A DNA stretch of 64,000 nt from Colius striatus (GCF_028858725.1 NC_084774.1:2578001-2642000), one strand, 5' to 3'; shown: positions 19,101 through 30,045, numbered from the stretch's first letter. Program-made: numbers and translations. The notes: generated by a model from the sequence alone, not told the origin.

Positions 19101-21496
19101 AGATGTAGGTGTCTTCCACGTGGGAGCTGAACACCTTCCGGAACAGCCTGTGCTGGAGCAGCGCCAGCATCTCCTTCAAGGCTGAACACAGTAGTTTGGG
19201 CGTGGAGAATATCACCTCCAACATGGCCATGGCAGCCCTGCGGGAAGCAGCAGCAGGGTTGGCTCCAGGTGCCTCTTGGCACCTTCCCCCTCCCTCTTGG
19301 GACACTCAGGAGGAAGGTTGAGGTGGTTTTCCTCACAGGGTGGGAAGGAGGAGGCTCAGCTCATGGGGCTGGCAGGTGTGGGGATGGTGTGGAGAACAAA
19401 GCCTGGCGGCCGCTCAGGTCAGTACCTGTCCTGACTTGGAGAGAACATCCACAGGCTCTGACACAACTGGCTGGGGTAGTGCTCGACCAGCGTCTTCAGG
19501 AGGACCTGCAGCTGCGTTTGGGAGAACTCCGTGTACACCTTGGTCATCATCCCATGGATGCACCTCATGATCCTTGACACCTGGAGGAGGGGAGCGTGGC
19601 CATGCCGACCCGTCCTCCTCTAAAGCTCCTGCCCCTCTCCCAGCCCCCCCTGCTGCTTTGGAAAGGCCTCGGGTGGGTTCAGGGAGGAGGAAAGCCAACC
19701 TCGGGGCAAACTTACATCCCAAAGCCAGGAGCTCGGGTTTCTCACGGCCGCCTCCAGGACGGCTTTGTGCTTCTGGGGCACTTGGTCTCCTCCCAAGCGC
19801 TCAATGATCCAGACGACCACCTCTGTCTTCTCAGTAGGCGAGAGCTGTTCCTCCAGCAGCTCGACTGAGCAGCACAGCTTGAGAGCTGGGCTGGTGTAAA
19901 GGACCTGGAGGGAGGTTGACAGCGGTACTGAGCGACAGGAGGAAACGAGCCCAGACTTGCCCCAGGGGAGCTTGAGCCTGGAGACAGGGAAGAGGGTTCT
20001 GAAGGAGAGTGGAGGCCAAATGTGGGGTTTTGGGGGAGTTCTGAGGCCAAAAGAAGACTTTTGAGGGCATAAGATGGGTTTGGGGGGAGTTTTGAAGCCA
20101 AAAGTTGGCTTTTGGTGAAGTTTTTGAAGGCAAAAGTTGTGGTTTTGGGGAGTTTTGAGGGCAAAAGTTGGGTTTTAGTGGGGTTTTGAGGGCAAAAGTT
20201 GAGTTTTGAGGGCAAAAGTTAGGTTTTGGTGGGGTTTTGAGGCCAAAAGTTGAGTTTTAAGGGCAAAAGTTGAGTTCTAATGGCAAAAGATGGCTTTTGA
20301 AGGTTTTTTGAGGGCAACAGTGGAGTTTTAAAAGTTGGCTTTTGGTGGTGTTTTGAGGGGAAAAGTGAAGTTCTAATGGCAAAAGCTGTGGTTTGGTAGA
20401 GTTTTGAGGGCAAAAGTGAGGTTTTAAGAGCAAAAGTTGGGTTTTGGTGGGGTTTTGAGGGCAAAAGTTGAGCTTTGAGGGCAAAAGTTGGGTTTTGCTG
20501 GACTTGTAAGGGCAAAAATGGGGAGCGAAGGGAGACAGTGCAGAGGCTGCAGAGCAGAGGAGGAGGAGAGCAGAGTGTTCCCCTGGGTGAGGGAGCAGGG
20601 CTGGGATCATCACCTTAATCACTATGCTGCCGCTGCTATTGCACCCACATCCACAGTTGCTGTTGCTGCTGCAGCTGCTCTCATTTCTTACACTGTAGCT
20701 GCAGCTGCTGCTGCTCTCACTTCTTACACTGTAGCTGCAGCTGCTCTCATTTCTTACACTGTAGCTGCAGCTGCTGCTGCTCTCATTTCTTACACTGTAG
20801 CTGCAGCTGCAGCTGCTCTCATTTCTTTCACTGTAGCTGCAGCTGCAGCTGCTGCTGCTGCTGCTGATGCTGCTTGAAAAAGAGTTCACAGCATCCTTCT
20901 CTGACGATGGGATGTGTGAAGTCTCCTCTGACGGCATGTCACCTACACAGGAGAAACACGGCAGAGCCTGTAGGAACACATCAACTCGGCCCAACCCTTC
21001 CCCAGAGGGTGAGAGGAGCTTCAAAGCGAGCAAGGGGAGCCCAGAACTGGGCACGGGACTCCAGATGGAGCCTCACCAGAGATGGCAGAGGAGAGGGGCA
21101 GGAGCAGCTCCCATATCCTGCTGCCCACACTCTCCTTGATGCCCCCACAAAAGGCCGCCTTGGCCACCGCCGGCTCCCGTTCAGCCTCTTGCCACCCAAG
21201 AGGAGCGTCGAGCCCGCGCCAGCGAGGTGTCACCGCCGAGGTATCGTCACCCAAGGCTTTGCTGAACCCCCCCTCCCTTGCCCAGCCCCGATGGGGGGTG
21301 TGGGGAAAGGGGGGGAAAACTCTCACTCACTGCTCTGCAGCAACTGAGGCTCGCTCACAGCTCGCACGGTTGAGCTTGTCTGGGATCTCTGCGCTTCCTC
21401 CCAGGCCCGATCCACGACCAAGGGGTTCAGGGAAGGATAAGGAAGAGCATTCCGACGGAAAAAGGGCCCAGTCAAGGGCCAGCTGGCAGAAGCCAT
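16157..21496 (-). CDS. MROH (maestro HEAT-like repeat) family protein, complete-looking
   Basis: Twelve exons join in phase: 21331-21496, 20614-20942, 19716-19904, 19426-19580, 19090-19237, 18640-18774, 18374-18550, 18104-18253, 17261-17362, 17051-17153, 16747-16806 and 16157-16296. Together they give 617 codons with no stop until TGA at 16157-16159. Every border has GT/AG. The start chosen is the ATG at 21496 in ACCATGG context. The frame is open further upstream, so a longer N-terminus is possible. Residues about 56-165 are Ser/Cys/Asn-rich and include a coding minisatellite. The rest is helical repeats of HEAT type (LLEEQLSPTEKTDMVVWIIE; ILRRVFGAVKEQDPKPTIMK; SMSDQELQEISE), ending in a helix typical of the family (LASQTMLILGKATVRSR). 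MROH proteins are probably scaffolds; no catalytic residues are expected. The MROH assignment rests on recognised motifs, not a search. Confidence 0.8.
16310..16740. repeat. Minisatellite block, MROH(-) last intron, reversed strand bias
   Basis: Units such as CCCCACTTTTTTCCCCAGAG read C-rich on the plus strand, that is, G-rich on the coding strand. This is the opposite of the other intronic blocks in this gene. Confidence 0.85.
17505..18085. repeat. Minisatellite block, MROH(-) intron 8
   Basis: About 15 copies of the family (GAGGGGAAAAGTGGGGTTTT), interrupted near 17635-17730 by non-repetitive sequence. It is C-rich on the coding strand. Confidence 0.85.
18815..18985. repeat. Minisatellite block, MROH(-) intron 5
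   Basis: Copies of GGGGGCGTTTTGAGGGGAAA. It is the counterpart of the block at 5590-5790. Confidence 0.85.
20000..20520. repeat. Minisatellite block, MROH(-) intron 2
   Basis: About 15 copies of TTTTGAGGGCAAAAGTTGGG and variants. It is longer than the counterpart at 4240-4580, so unit number has changed since duplication. Confidence 0.85.
20665..20865 (-). repeat. Coding minisatellite in MROH(-) exon 2
   Basis: Five to six copies of a 30-36 bp unit (CTCATTTCTTACACTGTAGC with CTGCTGCTG variation) encode repeats of SSCSYSVRNE. The unit stays a multiple of three. The plus-strand MROH copy has only a single-unit equivalent here. Confidence 0.9.
21055..21230 (-). mobile_element. CR1 LINE fragment in MROH(-) intron 1
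   Basis: Mirror copy of the insertion at 3730-3905. It reads GGGAGCCCAGAACTGGGCAC on the plus strand. Confidence 0.8.
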
Positions 21497-21894
21497 GGTC
21501 ACGGCCTCGGGAGGGGTCTCCTCGGCAGCTCCCCGGTCCTCAGCCTCTCCTCTCCGTGTCTCCTCACACACCGCAGGGTCCCCCAGGGCCCTTTGTGACA
21601 CAGCAGGGGTGGGGTGGGGGAACCGTGGTGACGGGGGGCCCACGGGGGGGGGGGGAGAAGCCGCCACAGGGGCCTTTCTGGAACCTTCCGGCGCCGGCGC
21701 CAAGGCAACAGCCAAGCCGGGGGCCTCGGCAGCTCGGCCCCACGGCTTTGGGGGCCCTCCAGGGATGGGGAAGCCACCAGCTCGCTGGGCAGCCTGGCAC
21801 AGGGGCTGCGGCCCCCTTGGGGAAACAGCTCTGGGCAGCTCCAGCCTCCACCTGAGCCCTTTCCACTGCTGCTCTCCTCTGCTTCCTTTTCCAT

Positions 21895-22745
21895 GCTTTG
21901 CCCCTCAGACCTCCACCAAACGTCCACTTTTGCCCTCACAACTCCACCAAATGCCCACTTTTGCCCTCAACACTCCACTTTTGCCCTCAAGACTCCACCA
22001 AAATCCCACTTTTGCCCTCAGAACTCCACTTTTGCCCTCAAGAGTCCACCAAAACCTCACTTTTACCTCAAAACTCTACCACAACCCAGCTTTTTCCCTC
22101 AAGACTCCACCAAACCCCAAATTTTTTCCCTCCAAACCCAACTTTCTCTTTCAAAACTCCACTTTTTCCCTCAACACTCCACTTTTGCCCTCAAGACTCC
22201 ACAAAACCCAACTTTTTTCCCTCAAAACTCCACTTTTTGAGGTCATCTAAGGGAAAAGTGGGGTTTTGGTGGAGTTCTGAGGGGAAAAGTGGAGATTTGA
22301 GGGAAAAATAGGGGGCTTGTAGACTTATGAGGGGAAAAAGTGTTATTTTGGTGGAGTTCTGAGGACAAAAACCCATTTTTGAGGTCAACTAAGGGTAAAA
22401 GTGAAGGTATGGTGGAGTTTTGAGGGAGAAAAGTGCAGTTTTGGTGGAGATTTGAGGGAGAAAGTGTGTTTTCAGTGGAGTTTGGAGAGGAAATGTGGGA
22501 TTTTCATGGACAGCTGAGGGGAAAAGTGGGGTCTTTGAGGGAAAAGGTGGAGTATTGGTGGAGTTCTGAGGGGAAAAGGGGGCTTTTGGTAGTTTTGAGG
22601 GAAAAAGTGAGGTTTTGGTGGAGCTTTGAGGGCCAAAATGCAGATTTGAGGGAAAAAGTAGGGTGCTTGTGGACTCCTGAGGGAAAAAAGTGTGGTTCTG
22701 GTGGAGTTTTGAGGGCAAAACCGGGGTTTTGGATGGTTTCTGAGG
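21895..22745. repeat. Large minisatellite array with a strand switch, upstream of MROH(-)
   Basis: About 25 copies of the 31-bp family. From 21895 to about 22235 they read C-rich on the plus strand (CTCCACCAAAATCCCACTTT). From about 22240 to 22745 they read G-rich (GTGGAGTTCTGAGGGGAAAA). The two halves form an imperfect giant inverted repeat centred near 22237. Confidence 0.9.
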
Positions 22746-22812
22746 GCTGTTTTGAGGCCTGGGCGGCCATTTTTTGGCGGGAGACGGCACCCATTGCCCC
22801 TCCCCCCTCTGA

Positions 22813-22841
22813 TGACGTCACAACGCCGCTCTGATGACATC
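22813..22841. promoter_or_regulatory. Paired CRE motifs upstream of MROH(-)
   Basis: A perfect TGACGTCA lies at 22813-22820 and a TGACATCA at 22834-22841, each followed by CACAA. The pair is about 1.3 kb upstream of the chosen MROH(-) start. It could serve as a promoter of that gene or of an unannotated one. Confidence 0.4.
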
Positions 22842-23691
22842 ACAATGCCACACACTGCTCACACAAGGATGGGGAAGGGGCTAAAGCAGCTCTATTTTGG
22901 GGGGAGGGGAGTTGGAAACACCCCAAATCCCCACAAACAGCCCCAAAAACAGATCTTCGGTCATGTGACCTCCCGTGACGTCTCCAGAGGGAACAATAAA
23001 GGGGGGGAGGGGTCAGTAACACCCCAAAACCTGATGCAGGGTCCACAACCCCCTCCCCAAATCCAGGGGTCCCCCCATTACCCCATTTTGGGCTGCCCCC
23101 CACTCGGTTTTAGGCCTTTTCCTGCCGTTTTTGCCTCTCCCCCCTCTCATTTTAGGCCTCTTTTCATCATTTTTGGGCCTCCCCCATCCTTTTCCGCTCC
23201 TCCCCCCATTTTTAACCCCCTTATTTGAGGTGCTCCCCAATATTTAACCCCCTTCCCACCACTTTTACCCTCCTCCCCTCATTTTAACCCCCTTCCCCTC
23301 ATTTTTGGGTGCCCCCCCGCCACTAACCCCCTTCCCTCATTTTTAGGTGCCCCCCCCCCCATTTTGAAAAGTATCTTTCTATAACAAATTCATCATCTTT
23401 ACATTAAAGATGCAGCAACTTGTCTCAGATGGATTTTTTGGCTGCTGATTTTACCTAGCAGTTAGCCTCCCCTCTTTTGGGCTTACCTGGTGGATGAAAA
23501 GGGATGGAATTGAGATCCTCCCACCAATGCTGGCATTCCCAGCAGCTTCAAAATCCTCCCCAAACCCCCTTTGGCCGGGGCTCAGAGGCCTTGACACAGC
23601 ACTGACCCTCTCTTCTGCCCACCACCTTTTCCTTACTCCATATATCCCAAAGATACTGACTCAGCCCTTGCTCTGTTGCAAAACAATGTTG

Positions 23692-23697
23692 TTTATT
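23692..23697 (-). terminator. Polyadenylation signal of SPOC(-)
   Basis: AATAAA on the minus strand, 114 bp beyond the stop codon. Confidence 0.7.
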
Positions 23698-23810
23698 TGA
23701 ACGAGAACAGCAAACTGATTGCTAAAACTGGTAAGAGTGAAAACAACAATAATAATGATAATAATGTAACAGTATTTTAACAATCCTCTAAGACAATTAC
23801 AAACATAAAC

Positions 23811-26800
23811 TTAATGCTTCTTGTTCTGACGAACAATCACTCCGAGAATTACATTGGGCCGAGATGACGCGAGACCTGAAAGGGAACACAAACAGTGCAC
23901 AGCTGAGAGACTGAGTTCTGATTCTGCTGTCAAGAGAAACTTCCTAATTCCAGACTGACCCTACAGAACTTGTTTGTCTCAATTCCATGAGATGACCCCT
24001 TGCAATTCCATTCTGCAATAACCTCTGTTCACACAATATCCCCCTAAATCACCCATTCTGCCACCTCTTAGGTTCAAACCTGATCCCATAGACACCTTAT
24101 TTCCCAAATAATATCACACAGAGAGTAAGACAGAGACAGGCCAGCTCCTCACATCTGCTGCTTCGTAACTGCTGGTGAATCTTTTGCAAACCTTTGCTGT
24201 GCCAATGAAGAATGACCTGCATTGTAACGTTTTCAGCTTCTCCAGCATTTAGCCTCCCCTCTTTTGTGCTTACCTGGCCCATGAAGAGGCAAGAGTTGGG
24301 ATGGAATTGGGTCCTCAGAACTCAGGGGAATCAGGTAAAAATTCTTGATAGTTCTCTTGGGAGTATTAGTTACAACCCCAAAACAACCATGAGTGATCAA
24401 GTAGGCGTAGAGAGAGACATAGGCATAAATATCTTCCTCTTCATACACGGGACGGAAACGAATCAAACACAATTCCTGCAATAGAAAAGCAAAGGGGAAC
24501 AATTCAGCCTTCAACAGAGCAGCAAATCAAGCAGGAAAGGGCCAACCTCAGGGGTAAAAAGCAATGGTACAATTATCACTCTCTTGATGTTTCCCAGGCA
24601 ATAGTCCAGCTGATACCATCTGTCCTTATCAGAAATACAGTGCTCGTCTGACATCAAACTCAACACCTGGATGCTCCAAGTGATCCGGAAAGAAACAGAA
24701 AATTCTCAGTTTCGTGCCTCATTTTTGTACAGAGCATCAACTTTCACTTCTGAAGTGGACTTAGTACTGAATTCTGTTTCCTGCATTCAATGATCAGATC
24801 TCCTTATTTCTAGATGGAATTTCAGTCTTCAACATTGAATAGTTAGTTTGTGTTCAATCGTTACAAATGAATTAGGAGCAAGGAGATTTAAGTGCTCTGC
24901 AGGAGAGAGAGATCAAGGGGATCTGCAGCTCAAGAGCAAGAAATAAAGAAGATTTTCAGTGGATACCTGATGAGGTGCAGTTCTGAGGTCAGCAATGTAA
25001 TCCCACACTGCCTTCGGTGGGATCGTCCCACCAACCCGAAGCGTCTCTGGTAATTCCTAAACAAGAAGCATGACATGGCAGGGTGAGAAACACCAAGAGA
25101 CTCATGAATGTCATCATCCAACTGGTTTCAGTTGAAGATTAGTGACAAGGATGGTATTTTTCATCCATGGACAACCAAAACTTTCTGACAGGTCACATCA
25201 GTGACCCATCTCGGTTCAGAACAGAACAAGGCATCGACTTGAAATGCTGCCTTGTTTGGAACTTCTTTCCCAAGAAGGAAGCTGACAGGAAGCTGTTCTT
25301 CCAGTTCCAAACACATCTCCAAACACATTTACAGCCCTGAGCATCCTCCACCAATCTGAGAGGAATTTTTAGAAGGTGCTTTTTCCCATCCTCCAGCTCC
25401 TTTTGCTGTTACTAAAGGGAAGCCATCACCATGAGCACTGTTCTAATAACAATACACAGCGTCCCCGGCCTTTCTAGCCACCGAACTGCAGAACAGATCC
25501 AAAGACAAAGACATGCCAGTGCTGACCTCACTAAGATTATCAAAGCAGCCAGACACGGGATATGCTTTACTGAGATACGTGGCCACACTCCGCAGCTTAA
25601 ATAATCCTCTCCAAACGGCGCTGAGGGAAGAGTCCGAGCCAGAGGTGTCGCTGTCTTGAGGCGAGAATGACTCTGCAACACTGCCAAGCAAACACAAAGC
25701 AGGAAGGTGACAGGACACACAGCAGAATGCTCTCTTCTTTTTTCCTTTTCCTCCCTCCCCATATTGATCAAACACTGAATTTTAAACAAACAACAGTACT
25801 TTTACTAAATGCTTTGTACAGACTTTGCAGTATTTTTACCGTTGCACGGGCCCAGAACATGGAAGAAATGCCCTTCCTTTCAAGCTCATCAACGGGCTAA
25901 TGTCTGCTCACACCCACAAATTCACAGGTAACAGTGTTGTCATATAGGATGCAAATCTGGAAATGCCTTTCAGCCATCTCGAGAAAGCAGACACCTGCTT
26001 TCCAGACACTAATGTACGTGCAGACCTCAGAGTGTGCCCCTCGTAGAATCTTTGCTGTCACCAGGCTGATGCTCTGCAAGTTGTCCACAGCAGAGAAGGT
26101 GTGTAAGGTCTGAGTCCGGCTGCCTGAACTTTCAAGTTGATCCTGACTTTGGGCTGGGGGGAGGGGAGCAGGACGGGGACACTTGGGACTGTGAAAACGG
26201 CCACATGAAAGATTCAGTGGCTTGGCTTTGTCCTAAGTGTACGCACGGGATATTGGGTGACCCATGAACTTCAGGCTCTGCTGTTGGACTTGCCGCAGGG
26301 CTCTGAAACCTGGGCTGCACTTCTGCTTTTGATTCTGACTCTGCCTTTTGGACAGGAGCCGTCATCTCCATCTTCTTACAGGGTCTGTCATCTCCAGGTG
26401 TTGAAATCACATCTAGAAATGTACATCAAAGGCTTTTGATGAGTGTTTAACTCTCAAGGTCCTTTTCTTCCTTCCTCCCAACACTTTGTATAACATCTCT
26501 TTCCCTTTGCACAAAGGCAGCCCTGGGGATACCTGTGCACATACTGCCATACGGGGCAAACAGGTGGGTTTGATGTGGACTGTCAAGGTTGTGCGGAGCA
26601 GTGTCACCGTTTGGGCTTTGTCCAGGTTGGGGTGGCTCTTGCTGCTCCTCCAAGTGAAGAAACACAAAACACATTCCGGTTAATCCTTAACTTCAACCAT
26701 ACAAAACCACTTTGGAAACCAGTAAGTGACTTCAGTTCTTTACCCAAGAAGAAGTTTACAGTACCTCAGAGCTCCTGAATAACATCTCATTCTACCATGC

Positions 26801-29270
26801 TCTGAGGTAGGCAGCTCATGTTCAGCTCCCTGACAGGACGAGGCTGCAGTGAGGTGGGAGTCAGTCTCTGCTCCCAAGTAACCAGAGATGGGACAAGAGG
26901 CAACGGGCCTGAAGCTGCACCAGGGGAAGATTAGTCTGGGGATGAGGAAATATTGCTTCGCCCACAGGGCTGTTAGACACTGTCCCAGGCTGCCCAGGGA
27001 GCTGCTGATCTCCTGTCCCTGCAGATACTGCAAAGCTGTGGAGCTGAGGAGGGCCATGGGTTAGTGGTGGCCTTGGCAGTGTGAAGTTAGTGGTTGGACT
27101 CGATGCTCGTACAAGGACTTTTCCAACTAAAGCAATGCTGTGAGGCTGTGAGTCTGTGATATTTACAGCTGCCACGTGTCCTCGCTTCACAGCTTTTTTC
27201 TTCATTTCAGGAGAACTGCTTCCTGACTCCATCCCCTGAAAGAGACAAAACCAGCTTGGTAAAATCATGTATTCTGTACTTTGCAATGCTTTGGCTGGGG
27301 GTAGGAAAAAGGTCATTTGACACTGACCATTATGAGTATGTCCTTGGGAAGAAAGTGCTGCATTAACATCATGTGGCGAGTGAGCGTGGGCATGCTCCTA
27401 ACCCCTGTGCAAGGACACTGAGGGAAATGATGTTACTTACAGCTGTCACTGGCTTCTTCTTCCATTCAGACAGTTCTGGTGCTTTCATTCTCACCAGTTC
27501 TGACAGGGGGATTTCCTTACGAAGGACACGGTAAAAAAATCCCTGAAAGCAAAAGCGACTTTGTGAGCGTGCAGAAGAGAACCTGCTTGGGAACTAACGA
27601 GATCTGCTGAGCTCCACGGGCAAAAGCTGTTCCAGCATCAGAGCTCCCTGTTAAAAACTGCAGTTCCTTAGAAGCCAATTTGGAAAGGTGCAGCAGCCAG
27701 GAAAAAAAAAAAGGATGAAACCAACTCCTCATCCATTTTTTCCTTCTATCAGCCACAGCTCTCAATGGAGCTGAACAGCAGTGTCAGAAGCTCATCAGCC
27801 ACCCTCCCGTTTCCCACCTAGGCCAGAACGTTGTCAAACATTTGACAAAGCTTCAAGTGTTCTCTGCTGAATATTTTCATGGGCACCAGCAGCTCTTTGT
27901 TCCTTTTGCAACACAAAAGTGACCACGCACATGGGCAGGATCCAGCACACCCGACCCAGTATCACGAGGAGAAGGGAATGTTTCTGTATTTCTTTTCTCA
28001 AAGCCCTTCTGTCAAAAACATGTCACAGCACACGGCCAAACTTAACAGATACACGAGAGCAACTTCATGAAAAGGCTTTCTGATCATCTTTTACAGGGTA
28101 ATTCATAACTCTCTTCAAAATACTGACGTTGAGGGTAGAGCTTGCCATGGCATTAAAACCCCAAAAGCACGTGTCAGTCCAGCTTCAGCCTGTGAGGGAA
28201 TTGCAAACCTGGTGTCTGCGGTCCAAGAGACTGAACCTCAGAGTCTGGAATTTACAGCAGTATTTGTAGTTGGCCATTTCATACATGTTGAAGATCTCCT
28301 TTTCAAGACTGAGTGCTACTGTGCTCACTTCAGTCCATGTCATCTTCAAGTCACTGCTGTGCTTGACTCTGTGAAAAACAAAGCAGGGTGTGTGCATTCC
28401 GGGTAGGCCAGAAGCTGCAGGGAGCATTCAGAACGAACTTCTCAGAGCTCACCCAGGGCTGCTCCTCACCTGGAGAGGCCTTCCCTCATGCACATTTATT
28501 TTGCATCAGGATTTTAAAATGTTCTTAAACATCAACCTGAAATGCCCATTCTGCTTTGTAATTTGTTGTAAAAATGCAACCCCTCAGTATCTCAAAACCT
28601 AAACAAAACTCTGCAGGCTAAACATTTCCTTCTACTTGTAGCTTCCCCTGTCAAATAAGTGCTTTGAATTCTCACCCTTCCCAAAACATTCTTTGTAGAC
28701 TGTTTTTAACATATTCCCGAAGCTCAGAGCTGGTCTTTAGCTGGAGAGAGGTAGGTGGTGCTTTCTGTTGGCTGGGAGATGCCTGTGGCTCCTTAGAAAG
28801 GGAAGAGTCATGGGGAAGAGCTGTCTGTTTCTTCCCTACAGATACAATAACTTCCTTCAAAGGTGGCTCTGCTCCATCTCCATTCCCTTGCTCTTCCCCT
28901 TGAGCTGTAAAACAGACAAGACAATACACTAGTAAAGGTTTCACATTTGTCTGTGATCCTTTGTCTCAGCTGTTACTGAGGACTTTACAGGAGCTCCACT
29001 TCAGCTCCAAAGGCTGGAAATGGTATTTACAACCCACTCAAGAAAAATGGGGGAAAAAATGGGAGGCAAGGGCTCGTCAACTTTTCTCCTTCCTTCAAAG
29101 TTCAGGTCCCCCTGAGCATTAGCATGTGCTTCCAGCAGTGAGAGCTCCTAACCCCAAGTCCTTTACAGGGGCTCTCACTGCTGGGAGTTCTCCACCAGAC
29201 CACCTCCTGTACCTTTTCTCTTAGTGCCTTTAGTCCTTTCAAGGCCATCACAAGATGGATCCTCTTCCAT
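23811..29270 (-). CDS. TFIIS-middle plus SPOC domain protein (PHF3/DIDO1/SPOCD1 class)
   Basis: Exons joined in phase are 29213-29270 (ATG at 29270, MEEDPSCDGLERT), 28676-28904, 28209-28368, 27441-27542, 27167-27235 and 26533-26647. Another begins at 26412 (3' border unresolved). Then come 25527-25680, 24967-25056, 24274-24475 and 23811-23875 (stop TAA). Exons 2-4 encode a TFIIS-middle domain: LREYVKNSLQRMFWEG, then LEKEIFNMYEMANYKYCCKF, then GFFYRVLRKEIPLSELVRMK. The last four encode a SPOC domain with the ELCLIRFRPVYEEED strand and a C-terminal NVILGVIVRQNKKH. In PHF3 and DIDO1 this pair links RNA polymerase II to chromatin. In SPOCD1 it serves piRNA-directed DNA methylation in the male germline. 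No PHD finger is seen. The protein is short and Ser/Pro-rich between the domains. It looks intact except that I could not resolve the splicing between 26412 and 25680. Confidence 0.8.
26820..27165 (+). mobile_element. CR1 LINE fragment in SPOC(-) intron
   Basis: Mirror copy of 10672-11010. It ends at GTTGGACTCGATGCTCGTAC then CTGTGAGTCTGTGAT, the CR1 terminus in sense. Confidence 0.75.
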
Positions 29271-29939
29271 GGTGTCAGTCTCTAGAGTCACTGAGGCTAA
29301 CGGCACCGGCTCTCAGCTTCCAGCAAGTTCCACAGCGCACACACCACTGTCCTCACTCTGAAATGCTGAAGAGAAACACGAGGAAGGGTCAAAACTCAAA
29401 ATCAAAACTAGTCACAGCCTGATATGAAATGTTCTGATGTCATCTCATGGTATTGTAACAAACACTTCCCTTGAATTTGAAGCCACTCACAGTCCCTTCA
29501 TACCACCACAGTTGAGTGACTTCCTTCAAAGTACTAAGTTAAATAGACAGCTACAAGTTTTTGGGGCCACCCTTTAGTCAGCTTTTCCCAAGCTCTAAAG
29601 AAATTAACAGTGCAGTTGCATCTTAAGAGTCATTTCAGTCAGACACTCTAAATGTTGCTGTGAAAGCAGCAGACTCCGGAACTTTAACTGGAAGTGTGAT
29701 GACTTTTCACATTAAAGCCAGAATAAAAAGGTCTTTTTAAGCCTGTAATAGCAGGTACCTTCCAACCCTGACACGGCAGAACCGTGACACACTTGGTTAT
29801 GACTCAGTACTCCCGTTTTTCCCGTTTGGGCCACACTGTTTTTCAGCAGAAGCAGCGTCAATGTGCATCTGATCTGACACGATTCTGCTCCTGCAGAGCT
29901 TCATGCGGGTTCAACTTCAATGCAGCTTTGGAAGTCTTG

Positions 29940-30045
29940 CCACGTGCGCTTCCCTCTGCAAGCTGAGCTAGCTGGACCTGCTTTAGCAGGGGCTTGGAGA
30001 TGGTCGGTAGACGTCCCTTCCAACCCCTGCCACGCTCTGAGGAGT
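29940..30045 (+). mobile_element. CR1 3'-end fragment
   Basis: TGGACCTGCTTTAGCAGGGG then CCCTTCCAACCCCTGCC, the CR1 terminus in sense. Mirror copy of 9925-10025. Confidence 0.7.

Larger units (their letters stand above)
18322..21960 (-). repeat. Right arm of the MROH inverted duplication
   Basis: Reverse-complement partner of 3240-6283. It is longer because it retains first-exon sequence deleted in the left arm, an expanded serine-coding repeat and a longer intron-2 minisatellite. Confidence 0.9.

Noticed and set aside
20488-20877. An alanine/threonine-repeat protein on the plus strand
   Set aside because: It is the antisense of the serine-coding repeat in MROH(-) exon 2.
3110-22745. CRISPR-like array reading of the regular repeats
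   Set aside because: Units are contiguous and diverged, with no unique spacers, in eukaryotic introns.
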